From NCBI RefSeq assembly GCF_002776525.5, contig NC_045438.1, positions 149,150,095-149,214,094 of the forward strand: a stretch of 64,000 bases of DNA. Direction: 5' to 3'. Source of the DNA: Piliocolobus tephrosceles. Lineage: Eukaryota; Chordata; Mammalia; Primates; Cercopithecidae. The notes under the pieces are model-generated. The model saw only the letters and a list, made by a program, of their open reading frames with translations, was not told the DNA's origin and ran no database searches. This document shows positions 43,924 through 53,958 of this stretch, piece after piece. The position numbers and the translations under genes were made by a program. Numbering within the stretch: the stretch's first letter is position 1; each line of letters begins with the position of its first letter.

Positions 43924-44940
43924 TTACATTTTGGCATGTTTTTGCAATGGCTGGTACCGGTTGTTCCTTTCCATGTTTAGGGCTTCCTTCAGGGTCTCTT
44001 GTAAGGCAGGCCTGGTGGTGACAAAATCTCTAAGCATTTGCTTATCTGTAAAGAATTTTATTTCTCCTTCACTGATGAAACTTAGTTTGGCTGGATATGA
44101 AATTCTGGGTTTAAAATTCTTTTCTTTAAGAACGTTGAATATTGGCCCCCACTCTCTTCTGGCTTGTAGAGTTTCTGCCGAGAGATCTGCTGTCAGTCTG
44201 ATGGGCTTCCCTTTGTGGGTAACCCGACCTTTCTCTCTGGCTGCCCTTAAGATTTTTTCCTTCATTTCAACTTTGGTGAATCTGGCAATTATGTGTCTTG
44301 GAGTTGCTCTTCTGGAGGAGTATCTTTGTGGCGTTCTCTGTATTTCCTGAATTTGAATGTTGGCCTGCCCTGCTAGGTTGGGGAAGTTCTCCTGGATGAT
44401 ATCCTGTAGAGTGTTTTCCAATTTGGTTCCATTTTCCCCCTCACTTTCAGGCACCCCAATCAGACGTAGATTTGGTCTTTTGACATAATCCCATACTTCT
44501 TGCAGGCTTTGTTCATTTCTTTTTCTTCTTTTTTCTTTTGGTTTCTCTTCTCGCTTCATTTCATTCATTTGATCCTCAATCGCTGATACTCTTTCTTCCA
44601 GTTGATCGAGTCGGTTACTGAAGCTTGTGCATTTGTCACGTATTTCTCGTGTCATGGTTTTCATCTCTGTCATTTCGTTTATGACCTTCTCTGCATTAAT
44701 TAGTCTAGCTGTCAATTCTTCCACTCTTTTTTCAAGATTTTTAGTTTCTTTGTGCTGGGTACGTAATTCCTCCTTTAGCTCTGAGAGGTTTGATGGACTG
44801 AAGCCTTCTTCTCTCATCTCATCAAAATCATTCTCTGACCAGCTTTGATCCGTTGCTGGCGATGGGCTGTGCTCCTTTGCAGGAGGAGATGCGCTCTTAT
44901 TTTTTGAATTTCCAGCTTTTCTGCCCTGCTTTTTCCCCAT
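43924..44940 (-). CDS. L1 ORF1: LINE-1 ORF1 protein: trimeric RNA-binding chaperone
   Basis: Intact 338-codon ORF1. I chose the ATG at 44940-44938 because it gives MGKKQGRKAGNSKNKSASPP, the usual LINE-1 ORF1 start; an open stretch of 7 codons upstream begins only with GTG. ORF1 protein trimerises, coats LINE-1 RNA in cis and acts as a nucleic-acid chaperone. The disordered N-terminus is followed by a long heptad coiled coil (about residues 50-150, rich in E, K, L, including LDQLEERVSAIEDQMNEMKR). Next come the RRM with NLRLIGVPE and RHIIARFTKVE, and a C-terminal domain with REKGRV, LQARREWGP and YPAKLSFISEGE. The coiled coil is much more diverged from the human protein than the RRM and C-terminal domain, as is typical of lineage-specific change. 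Confidence 0.97.
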   Translation of the reverse strand: MGKKQGRKAGNSKNKSASPPAKEHSPSPATDQSWSENDFDEMREEGFSPSNLSELKEELRTQHKETKNLEKRVEELTARLINAEKVINEMTEMKTMTREIRDKCTSFSNRLDQLEERVSAIEDQMNEMKREEKPKEKRRKRNEQSLQEVWDYVKRPNLRLIGVPESEGENGTKLENTLQDIIQENFPNLAGQANIQIQEIQRTPQRYSSRRATPRHIIARFTKVEMKEKILRAAREKGRVTHKGKPIRLTADLSAETLQARREWGPIFNVLKEKNFKPRISYPAKLSFISEGEIKFFTDKQMLRDFVTTRPALQETLKEALNMERNNRYQPLQKHAKM

Positions 44941-45956
44941 CTTTGTGGTTTTATCTGTCACTGGTCTTTGATGATGGTGACGTACTGATGGGGTTTTGAT
45001 TTAGGTGTCCTTCCTGTTTGATAGGTTTCCTTCTGACTGTCAGGACCCTCAGCTATAGGTCTGTTGGAGATTGCTTGAGGTCCACTCCAGACCCTGTTTG
45101 CCTGGGTATCAGCAGCAGAGGTTGCAGAAGATAGAATATTGCTGAACAGCGAGTGCACCTGTCTGATTCTTGCTTTGGAAGCTTCCTCTCAGGGGTGTAC
45201 TCCACCCTGTGAGGTGTGGGGTGTCAGACTGCCCCTAGTGGGGGATGTCTCCCAGTTAGGCTACTCAGGGGTCAGTGACCCACTTGAGCAGGCAGACTGC
45301 CCCTTCTCAGATCTCAACCTCCGTGTTGGGAGATCCACTGCTCTCTTCAAAGCTGTCAGACAGAGTCGTTTGCGTTTCACAGGCTTCTACTCCTTTAGCT
45401 GAGCCCTGTCCCCAGAGGCGCAGTCTACAGAGACAGGCAGGTTTCCTTGAGCTGCTGTGAGCTCCACCCAGGTCGAGCTTCCCAGCGGCTTTAGTTACCT
45501 ACTTAAGCCTCAGCGATGGCGGGCGCCCCTCCCCCAGCCTCGCTGCTGCCTTGCGGTTAGATTGCCGCAGACTGCTGTGTTAGCAAGGAGAGAGGCTCCG
45601 TGGGCGTGGGACCCTCCCGGCCAGGTGTGGGATACAATCTCCGGTGTGCCGGTGTTACAGCGCAGTATTGGGGTGGGAGTTACCCGATTTTCCAGGTGTT
45701 GTGTGTCTCAGTTCCCCTGGCTAGGAAAAGGGACTCCCTTCCCCCTCGCGCTTCCCAGGTGAGGCGATGCCTCGCCCTGCTTCAGCTCTCGCTGGTCGGG
45801 CTGCAGCAGCTGACCAGCACCGATTGTCCGGCACTCCCGAGTGAGATGACCCCAGTACCTCAGTTGAAAATGCAGAAATCGCCGGTCTTCTGTGTCGCTC
45901 GCGCTGGGAGATGGAGACTGAAGCTGTTCCTATTCGGCCATCTTGCTCCACCCCCC
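44941..45956 (-). promoter_or_regulatory. LINE-1 5' UTR with internal promoter
   Basis: About 1.0 kb of GC-rich 5' UTR, homologous along its length to the primate LINE-1 5' UTR. Internal RNA polymerase II promoter on the minus strand; an antisense promoter is also known for this region in primates. The YY1-type site CAAGATGGCC is intact at 45945-45936, close to the 5' end as in active copies. It is the only CpG-rich segment in the window. Confidence 0.9.
45516..45560 (+). pseudogene. ORF0: Broken LINE-1 ORF0 (antisense ORF of 5' UTR)
   Basis: The plus-strand ATG at 45516 is about 440 bases from the LINE-1 5' end, where the primate antisense ORF0 begins. It opens MAGAPPPASLLPCG and then meets TAG at 45558-45560. 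After the TAG the same frame stays open to 45980, so a single stop codon separates this copy from a longer ORF0-like frame. Assignment as ORF0 rests on position, strand and remembered N-terminal text. Confidence 0.6.
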
Positions 45957-46047
45957 GCAAATTCTTATTTATTTAAATAAAGTAATAAATTGTTTGGACG
46001 AACGGCAGGATGGTGCACTTCCGGGTTCTTCTTCACCAGCTTTTCCC
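45957..46047 (-). other. Extra 91 bp between LINE-1 5' end and target duplication
   Basis: This stretch lies inside the target-site duplications but is not LINE-1 consensus. On the LINE-1 sense strand its outer half is GC-balanced with an ETS-like CCCGGAAGTG (plus 46016-46025). Its inner half is AT-rich (TTTATTTAAATAAATAAG) and abuts the G-run that starts the LINE-1. It could be a 5' transduction (transcript begun upstream of the source LINE-1), a template-switch chimera, or filler DNA added on repair. Confidence 0.75.
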
Positions 46048-46058
46048 CTCCCTGAGTT

Positions 46059-46900
46059 ATTTTTAATTTCCTCTAGTTTTTTATTTTGAGCAGTTTAAAT
46101 CTACGAAGAGATTGTCCCAAAAAAGTATGAAGAACAAACATATGTCATTCCCTCACCTAGAATCATTGTCTTAACATTTTGCCACCTTTCCTTTATGTCC
46201 ATCACCTATGTGTCTATTATCTATTTATCATCTATTTTTTACATTTATCATCTATTTTCACATTTTTTTCTTGAACCATTTGAAAGTTGGTAGTCTGCAT
46301 GATGACACTTCATCTATTAATACTTTAGCATCTGTCTAAGAACAAAGACATTCTCATAACCAAAATACAATGATCATACCCAGGACATTCAAAATTGATA
46401 CAACATCATTATCTAATAACCAATCGGCCAGGTGTAGTGGCTCACACCTGTAATCCCAACATTTTGGGAGGCCAAGGTGGGCCGATCACCTGAGGTCAGG
46501 AGTTCGAGACCGGCCTGACCAGCACAGTGAAACCCCATATCTACTAAAAATACAAAAATTAGGTGGGTGTGGTGGTGGGTGCCCGTAATCCAAGCTACTC
46601 AGGAGGCTGAGACATGAGAATTGTTTGAACCTGGGAGGTGGAGGTTGCAATGAGCTGAGATGGCGCCTTGCACTCTAGCCTGGGCAATGAGAGCAAAACT
46701 CCATCTCAAAAAAAAAAAAAAAAATCAACATTCAATTTTCCCCAGTTGTCCCAATATAGACCATTAGAGCTTTTTTCTTCTCTTTGTCATTAGCAGACCC
46801 TATCAGGGATTAAGCACAGCATTTAGTTGTCATTTCTCTTCAGTCTCCCTTAGACTCTCAGGCCCTTTTTGTCTTCGATGCCATCAGCAGTATTGAGATG
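46059..46900 (-). mobile_element. L1M-type LINE-1 3' region, antisense (right of the young LINE-1), split by an Alu
   Basis: CATTGTCTTAACATTTTGCCAC, AAGAACAAAGACATTCTCATAACC, ACAATGATCATACCCAGGACATTC, and after the Alu CCAGTTGTCCCAATATAGACC, GCACAGCATTTAGTTGTCATTTCTCTTCAGTCTCC. These match antisense 3' regions of old L1M elements, continuing the piece at 39651-39782. Confidence 0.75.
46426..46724 (+). mobile_element. Alu (AluS type), sense
   Basis: Sense Alu starting GGCCAGGTGTAGTGGCTCAC with an A17 tail. No clear duplication seen. Nested in the old LINE-1. Confidence 0.92.
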
Positions 46901-47406
46901 GAGATCTGGGAAATATCTAGTTTGATTTTTCAGATGGTAAGGAAAAAGATTGTGATTCTTTCTGAATCTGATGCTAGCATGGATGAATAAATGTTTATTA
47001 AATGGCCATTCTATTAATGCTTATTAAATGTTTGCTAAATAAGCATTATATTAAAATGCTCCTTGTTGTTAGAAATAGAGAATTGAGGAGTTGAATTGAC
47101 TAAATTTTTCCAACTGTTTGACACCCACAAGCTCCTGAGGTGTTTGGAAAGAGCAAGAATAAGACATTAACTAGTTCAAATAAATTAGTCATACATTAGA
47201 GAGGCATTACACTTCTGCCTTTTGAACTATTCCCAAAAGAAGGGCAGGGTTGCCTTCTGTTCCTGCCACTACATATAATTGGCTCATTCTAATGTGAGTT
47301 TAAATATATTTGTTAATATCCACTAAACCTTGTAAAATACCAAAAGTCAGAATATTTCTTATTTATTCTGAAGGAACTGAGCACGGGGACATCTAAAGTA
47401 TAAGAT
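46901..47406. other. Unique sequence, no gene seen
   Basis: Contains a short local duplication of TTATTAAATG(G/T) around 46995-47040. No gene or clear repeat. Confidence 0.45.
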
Positions 47407-47419
47407 ACTCAGATGGTGA

Positions 47420-47721
47420 GCCAGGCGTGATGGCTCATGCCTGGAATCCCAGCACTTTGGGAGGCCAAGGCAGGCGGATCACCTGAGGTCAGGAGTTCAA
47501 GACCAGCCTGGTCAATGTGGTGAAACCCCATCTCTACTAAGAACCCAAAAATTAGCCGGGCGTGATGGCGGGCGCCTGTAATTCCAGCTACTCAGGAGGC
47601 TGAGGCAGGAGAATCAGTTGAACCCAGGAGGCGGAGGTTGCAGTGAACCGAGATGGCACTATTGCACTCCAGCCTGGCCGATGAGAGCAAAACTCCGTCT
47701 CAAAAAAAAAAAAAAAAAAAA
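47420..47721 (+). mobile_element. Alu (AluS type), sense
   Basis: Sense Alu with A20 tail. Perfect 13-bp duplication ACTCAGATGGTGA at 47407-47419 and 47722-47734. Confidence 0.94.
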
Positions 47722-47964
47722 ACTCAGATGGTGAAAGTGTCCCTGATATATTGAAGACCTCCCAGGGCTACACAATCTATTAGAGGGTACTTTAGTAGAG
47801 GGTATTTATCATTATGTTAATATGCTGAAACTCAAAACAATGAGAATGCAACATGGTTCCCAATTATTTATTCTGGATGGTTAAAGCTAGTGAGGTGTCT
47901 GAATATAGTAGAATCCTGTTATCATATAAAAATACATTATTTTTGTATATAACCTTATATTTAT

Positions 47965-48275
47965 AATTTTTAATAGATCTTATTTTTAGAGGAGTTTTAG
48001 GTTCCCAGCAAAATTGAGAGAAAAATGCAGAGATTTCCCCCATACCACTGCCCCCACACATGCATAGCCTCCCCTGTTAACATCCTTATCAGAGAAGTAC
48101 CTTTGTTATACTGACACATCGTGATTACCTGAAGTCCATAGTTTTCATTAGGTATTACTCTTGGTGTTGGATGCACCAATTTACAGTGACATGTTGCTAT
48201 CATGACAGTATCATGTGGAGGAGCTTCACTTCTCTAAAAATCCTATGTTCTGCCTATTCAATATGTTATAAGTTT
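47965..48275 (-). mobile_element. L1M-type LINE-1 3' UTR, antisense
   Basis: TTTTAGAGGAGTTTTAGGTTCCCAGCAAAATTGAGAG, CCACACATGCATAGCCTCCCC, CTCTTGGTGTTGGATGC and CTCTAAAAATCCTATGTTCTGCCTATTC are landmarks of an old antisense LINE-1 3' UTR. Confidence 0.8.
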
Positions 48276-48340
48276 TAAGAGTTAGAAATATCATTCTATT
48301 AAAATGCTCACTTAGGCCTTCATAAAGTCCAAGCAAACTT

Positions 48341-48641
48341 TTTTTTTTTTTTTTTTTTTTTTTGAGACAGAGTCTTGCTCAAGATTGCAGGAGTGCAGTG
48401 GTGCAATCTTGGCTCACTGCAACCTCCACCTCCCAGGTTTAAGCAATTCTCCTGCCTTAGCCTCCCAAGTAGCTGGGATTACAGGCACATGACACCAAGC
48501 CTGGCTAATTTTTGTGTTTTTAGTAGAGACAGGGTTTCACCATGTTGATCAGACTTGTCTTGAACTCCTGACCTCAGGTGATCCGCCCACCTCGGCCTCC
48601 CAAAATGCTAGGGTTATAGGCATGAGCTACCATGCCCAGCC
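48341..48641 (-). mobile_element. Alu, antisense
   Basis: T-tail, GAGACAGAGTCTTGCTCAAG, ending CCATGCCCAGCC. Duplication AAGTCCAAGCAAACTT (48325-48340) / AAGTCCAACTAAACTT (48642-48657). Confidence 0.93.
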
Positions 48642-48657
48642 AAGTCCAACTAAACTT

Positions 48658-49394
48658 TCTAAGAAACTATCTAGAAAGAGAATGAATGGAAGGAAAAATG
48701 TACATATCAGTTGGAACACAGACTTACCTTCTCTAAGGTAATGGGCAATGCTATCTTGATCCTTCATCCTCACAGTTTAATTCATAAACTAATAAGATAA
48801 TTAAGCCTGTGATACTTTTAAGAAAAAGTCTGACATGTTCAAATTTTATCTATCCCATTTGTATTGGTTAGCTTTTGAGGAACCAAAAAGAAAAAATGTT
48901 TTGTTCAAATTTGGTTTACTAAGCTGATCAAAGGTCTTGCTGGGTCTTGTTAGATGAAATATTAAAACAAAGCAAAAAAATTATATTATTTTAAAATTCC
49001 TTCTAGCACATAAGTGAGGTTTTACCCTAAAGGACTCCTATATGTGGTAGCCAGTGTTTAAGACAAGCACCTGTGGGCCCTTGTCCCCATGTCACATGTA
49101 CTCAGTGGCTTTAAGAGGAGACAAAACTTGGTCAGTCTGTGGAACACCGAGGTCACAGAAACAACATCAGACAGTGTGGTTGAAGAAAACTCAAGTGGCC
49201 AGAGGTAAGCACAAGAGGTCATCTTCCCATGAGCCATCAGGATGCCCTTGCTTACAGAAAGGCAGACGCAGGAATAGTGCTGGACGAGTGAGAGGATGAG
49301 ATCAAGACAGAATATGAACTGAGTTATTTACAAAGATCATGTACTTGGACATCTTTCTGGGTTTAAAAAAATATAAACAAAGTTTGCTTAACTA
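48658..49394. other. Unique sequence, no gene seen
   Basis: No supported exon or repeat. Confidence 0.4.
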
Positions 49395-49830
49395 AGCCAT
49401 GAATTTGAAAACAAACAAACAAACAAAAACCTTAGAGAAATTAAATTTAACAGAGCTTAATTGAGAAAAAAAATGATTTATGAATTGGGCGGCCCGTGAA
49501 CCAGATTCAGAGAGACCCCGGGGCTGCCCCATGGTCAAGCAAGATTTGTGGACCGAAAAAGGAAAGTGAGGTATGGAAAACAGAAGGCAAATACAGAAAC
49601 ATGTAGGTTGCTTCCAGCTTGGCGTTTGCCTTATTTGCACAAGGTTTGAATAGTTGGCCACCTTTGGCCAAAACTTGGTGATTAGCACAAGACTAGATTA
49701 CAGTCTGTTTATATATCCAGGTAGGTTACAGTTCACTGTGTATGAATAAACCTTTATGCCAAATTTGAAATATGTAAGGAGGCAGCTTTAGGTTAAACTT
49801 AATTTAATTTTCTTTTATATGTGCTTTGAC
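49395..49830. mobile_element. Probable endogenous retroviral LTR, family uncertain
   Basis: TTAATTGAG...ATTTATGAATTGGGCGGCCCG, AGATTCAGAGAGACCCC, AAGATTTGTGGACCGAAAAAGGAAAGTGAGG, GGCGTTTGCCTTATTTGCACAAGGTTTGAATAGT and GTAAGGAGGCAGCTTTAGG recall an ERV LTR consensus of middle age. I could not fix its ends, strand or family. Confidence 0.45.
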
Positions 49831-51329
49831 CTTACATTGTCAGTGTCTCTGTTCATATGCCTCTTAGAAAGCTCATGGAAAAAAGAATAGTTACCTTAAT
49901 TCCATTTAATGTGCCCTGGAAAATCAAAATTGTTTTCCATACTGTTTTCTTTGACTTAACTACCTTTTATAGGCTTCTGGGATTTATTTCAAAACACATG
50001 GAACAAAATGTCTTTATATTTATGTTGGTTTGATGAACATATTTCCTAGTCGAAAGTGGGTTAGGATGAGTTGGGTATTTGGAAAATATAGGAAATAGTG
50101 GGGAAGGTCAGTTGCCCCAAAGAGCTGGAAGTTCAGTCTCTATGTTGACTATTATTGGTTCTGGATTGTTTGGTCCCTGACAGTGCTACAGATGAGCGAA
50201 TCCCAAAGACACACCCCTAGCCCATTAGTCTATGTAAGCCTGGGTCTTCCACTCCCCACCCACAGAAAACCCAAAGGCAAATTTATTTCTTCATAGCTTA
50301 TTTCTCTTCCACAATAAAAATATACCTGTCCCCGGTCTCACTCTTTCTCATCTAGATATTACACTCGAAAATCGTAGCAGTAAATAATTACTGAATGACT
50401 GATCTCTAATAAGGTTTTGATAGCCTAGCAATGGATTGGGAGCTTATATCTTCATACATTTTTAATTGCAATAGGACTACAGGAGATATCACATCTCAAT
50501 CTAAAGACATCAGTGTGGAAATGAAGAAGGAGAGTATTGTGTAAGGCAGTCTCTTAGACACTGAGGAACTCAAAACATACTAAGTAGCTGCTATAGGGGT
50601 CCTAGTTACATGCTTTTCTAGTGCCAGGTTGGATCTTGGAGACTAAGGCCAAGTTCAACAGAAGGAAGGATGTGTGTTTAGCTGTGCAGGTTGGAGCCAT
50701 GAAAGTGGAATGTGATGTGAGGGTTATTATCATACTCCTCCCAGGCAGCAGCCACCTTCCAGTTTGTTCCTGAGCATCCTCTCCTTAACACTGCATTGAG
50801 TACCGTAGCTCATTATCCCTAATGGTGGGGATGAGAGGATAATCAGCATAATTGACCCGTTATGATCCTGAGCATCATGTCCCAAGGGGGATCTAGGGCT
50901 CAATACTCTATTATAACTGGGTTTAGTTGTCATTCAGATAGATATCATGGAGCTAGACAGAGGTTAGGGGTCTAAACATGGCAGCAAATGATGGCAGGAA
51001 CAGGCTGACAGGAAGGAAGGTGAGCTTAAACATAAGTCTAAAACATCGAGGCATAGCAAGAAGGCAGGTATCATTGTACAAGGTCCAGTTCAAACCCAAG
51101 CTCTTAGAGAAGTCAATAGTTAAGCCCTCAGGGAATATCTGGGAGGGCAGATTCCTAAAAGAAGTATCATAAATTCAGTAATTAGGAGACCGGATAAAAA
51201 TCACCGTAAGACCTAGAGAAAAGGTAGGAACCCAATTTTAGAGAGGCCTCACTGCCTCTCCATTTAGGATGGGCCCAGCAAGGTCGATTTAACGCTGGTC
51301 AGCAACTGCCCATTGGTCCTGGAGTTTGG

Positions 51330-51331
<2 letters not shown>
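49831..51331. other. Unique sequence, no gene seen
   Basis: 1.5 kb without a recognised repeat or supported exon. Confidence 0.45.

Positions 51332-51362
<31 letters not shown>
51332..51362. repeat. (TG)n microsatellite
   Basis: About 15 uninterrupted TG units on the plus strand; likely polymorphic. Confidence 0.95.
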
Positions 51363-51365
<3 letters not shown>

Positions 51366-52984
51366 CAATCTCAATTACTATGTTAGAAGGAAGGAGGATG
51401 GGTATGATAGGGATACAGGCATCTTTTACCAAACCCAAAAGAAATTGTGCCTTCTGTCCAGTTTCTGAGATAGAGTCTGGCTTTGCAGCATCTCTGAAAT
51501 CATACCTAATGCATGAACATGAGAAAGTAATTCAGTGCTATAGTCCTTCTCTAATAAACGAGGCCCCTGACCTCAAGTCCCCTGAGTCCCTTTTCTGTAA
51601 TGGAGGTTTAAGGGACTTTTTGGAGTCTAATAAAATGGCCTCGTCTGATGAATCTGCCTTCTGTAATTCATGGAAGAGGCTTTTCATTACCCGTCTTTTC
51701 TGTGAGTTGGTCCTGCCAGCCTCATGAGAGGCAGATCCTGTGAGGCGGAAAGGATCTGGGGAATCAGCAGTTGCCTTGGTTTCCAAGAAATGTCTCCACC
51801 CTTCAGTTGGTTCTGAAAGTAACAGTCTGTTTCGCTTGAAAAGGGAATGCATGCTGAGTTCTCTTCTCAGCTTATAAATTATGCTGTATTAACACTGGCA
51901 ACAGTTTCATTTTCACTGTGTAAACATGAGGCAGCACAGAATGGAAAGAGGGTTGGAAGGACCGGCTGCCAGGCCGCAGCAGAGACTCGTGAGCAGCTCT
52001 TTGAATGCTGGATGGTGTTCACACTAGCTTTAAGAGTGGGGCGGAAGGGGGGGTGTTCCCCCAACACCTGTCTCCAGCAGTCAGGCCTTTTTGATTATGA
52101 ATACCTCTGCCACTGGGGTTGGCTCTGTGCATGAAGTACATGGTTAAATAAATGCTGTGATCCCAATACCCTGAGAAAGGTGCCTCTTCTCAGAACCAGT
52201 CCAAGGAGTGCTCACTGTGCCTGAGATTCTATCGTAGATTCATTTGTGAGGGTTACAATGTGATTTCAAGAGTTCTCTGATCAATCATAAATACTCTATA
52301 GATGGGTTCATATATTCATTTTCCCTAACCTTTCTATTGACCAAGCAAACACAGATGTCCTATTGTGTACGAGGTGCATTGGTTCCTAATTAAGGCTTCC
52401 ATTGCCATTATTGAGCATAAAGAATTTAGCATGAACAGATTTATCAATGATTCCCCCAAGCTGACTTGAGAAGAACAACTCACGGTAGCTACATTTTAAA
52501 TGAGAATTGGGGTGCAGGGAAGACCACGTAGCTGAATATATATTTAGAGTGGACAGACCCAGTTAGGACCTAGACCAAAATCCTGAGCAGGCCAGGGACA
52601 GAGTGAGGGCAGTCATCACAGTGTGGGCTAAAGAGAAGGGGTGGAAGTGTCACAAGGGAGGAAAGGGATATAGAGGATGTAAACATGAAAAAAAAAAAAA
52701 ATAGCAACAACAGAAACCTCATTCAGCTGCACAGATTTGTTTTTAAGCCTATTTGTACAGCCTTACACTTACAGAGCAAGAAGGCCCTTTGAAACGAAGG
52801 AAGGACTTCCAAACATGAAAATTCACTATATTAAAATCCATTTTAAAGGTCAGAATAAGTCTCTAGAATTAGAAAAGTGAAAAATATCAGTTAAAATGCC
52901 TATCTGAAACGTAAGGTTTTTAGGAAGTTCCCCTAGAGCAGTGTTTTTTAATCTTTTTATAGGTGGGATATTGTATCAATTATA
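51363..52984. other. Unique sequence, no gene seen
   Basis: Repeat-poor. Open frames of 133 codons (51326-51727, reading through the TG repeat), 104 and 95 codons exist but overlap on opposite strands and have no motif. An A14 run lies near 52687-52701. Confidence 0.45.
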
Positions 52985-53545
52985 ATAGTTCCTACTGCGG
53001 GTAACTGAAAATCCAACTCAAACAGGCTTAAACAAAAGGAAAAATATTATCTTACATAAGAAGACATTTGAGCTTCAGGGTTGACTGAGTCAGCTGTTTG
53101 ATAAATTCTGCAAGGGACCAGTTCTTACTCTCTCTCTCTCTACTAACCATGCCAGTGTTATTTGATCCCAAGACAGATTCCCTCAGTCGTCATCAGATGG
53201 CTCCAAGTGCATGCAGGGCAGCAACTCTTCCTTGTTCGCATGTGGCTAGAGAAAGCACTTCTCTCCTAACAGAACTAATTTCCTTTCTTTAGGTCTCAAG
53301 GGGTCAACCGGGTTCATATGTCTACAGGGGCATGGCATCTGCTGATTGGCTTCTGCCTGAACTGCTGAACCAATCAGTAAAAGGAGCAATGAGTTTACAT
53401 AATTGGCTTAAGGACTGAACTCAGAGACTGGTAAAGAATGGGATGGAATGGTTTAGGAAGCCAACCACAATGTCTACACCCTAATTAGTGAAGCTCCTGT
53501 GATAGAGGTAGGAGTGGAGGGCACAGAACGCCGCCCTCCCCAACC
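52985..53545. repeat. Old interspersed repeat with (CT)n, class uncertain
   Basis: ATAATAGTTCCTACTGCGGGTAACTGAAAATCCAACTCAAACAGGCTTAAACAAAAGG is a mammal-wide repeat start I recognise but cannot name. It is followed by a (TC)n run (53131-53143) and GACTGAACTCAGAGACTGG. Resembles 31890-32300. Confidence 0.45.
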
Positions 53546-53958
53546 TCCCCACCACACACCCCTACCTTATATTTTTCTTTTCCCTTCAAACATTACTTTA
53601 TACTTTTGGGGAACTTGTGGAATTCTAATTTGAAAGCCGCTGTCAGAGCAAGGACAGCATTGACCCAAGAAATCACGTGGGTGTGAACACTGAATAACTC
53701 AGTCTTCTCCAATGGCTTAGAAATTCTGAGCTTACGTCAAAGGCTTAGTTACCAGAAGCTCCTTCCCTTTTAGTCAGTCATATAAACTCTTTCTCAACTG
53801 CACAGGGAAAAGGAACCCAGAGTAATTGGAAGAAGATTGGAAGATTAGAAGTTCAACCAAAAACAAGTTCCAACCAAAAACAAGCAAACAAACAAAAACA
53901 ACTCTGAATCCCCTGAATAATCATTTTTTTTTTTTAAGGCACATAATAATCCAAAATA

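Larger units (their letters stand above)
39804..45956 (-). mobile_element. L1: Full-length LINE-1 (L1PA-derived, Old World monkey type) with both ORFs intact
   Basis: Minus-strand element of about 6.15 kb. Order from its 5' end: a ~1.0-kb 5' UTR (45956-44941), ORF1 (44940-43924), a 63-bp spacer (43923-43861), ORF2 (43860-40033), a 3' UTR (40032-39817) with a G-rich tract, and an A-rich tail (A12, C, A12; plus-strand T at 39792-39816). An 11-bp duplication CTCCCTGAGTT flanks it at 39783-39793 and 46048-46058. Both ORFs have exactly the usual LINE-1 lengths (338 and 1275 codons) with no stop or frameshift, so this copy may be, or recently was, competent for retrotransposition. About 91 bp of non-LINE-1 sequence separates its 5' end from the right-hand duplication. 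ORF1's coiled coil differs clearly from the human type, fitting the monkey lineage. Confidence 0.95.

Noticed and set aside
43931..44350. Long plus-strand frames opposite LINE-1 ORF1 and ORF2 (also 41516-41797, 42746-43084)
   Set aside because: Shadow frames of the minus-strand ORFs, with no motif of their own.
44941..44961. Longer ORF1 start adding 7 codons (MTDKTTK)
   Set aside because: That start is GTG. The ATG at 44940 gives the standard 338-codon protein.
39804..45956. Endogenous retrovirus instead of LINE-1
   Set aside because: No LTRs, no gag/pro/env, has an A-tail and variable target duplication, and ORF2 has an APE-type endonuclease.
45600..45980. 126-codon plus-strand frame over the LINE-1 5' end
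   Set aside because: It is the ORF0 frame downstream of the TAG and starts with GTG only; I report it as part of broken ORF0, not as a gene.
51326..51727. 133-codon frame in unique sequence
   Set aside because: It begins inside a TG microsatellite, overlaps a 104-codon frame on the other strand and has no recognisable domain.
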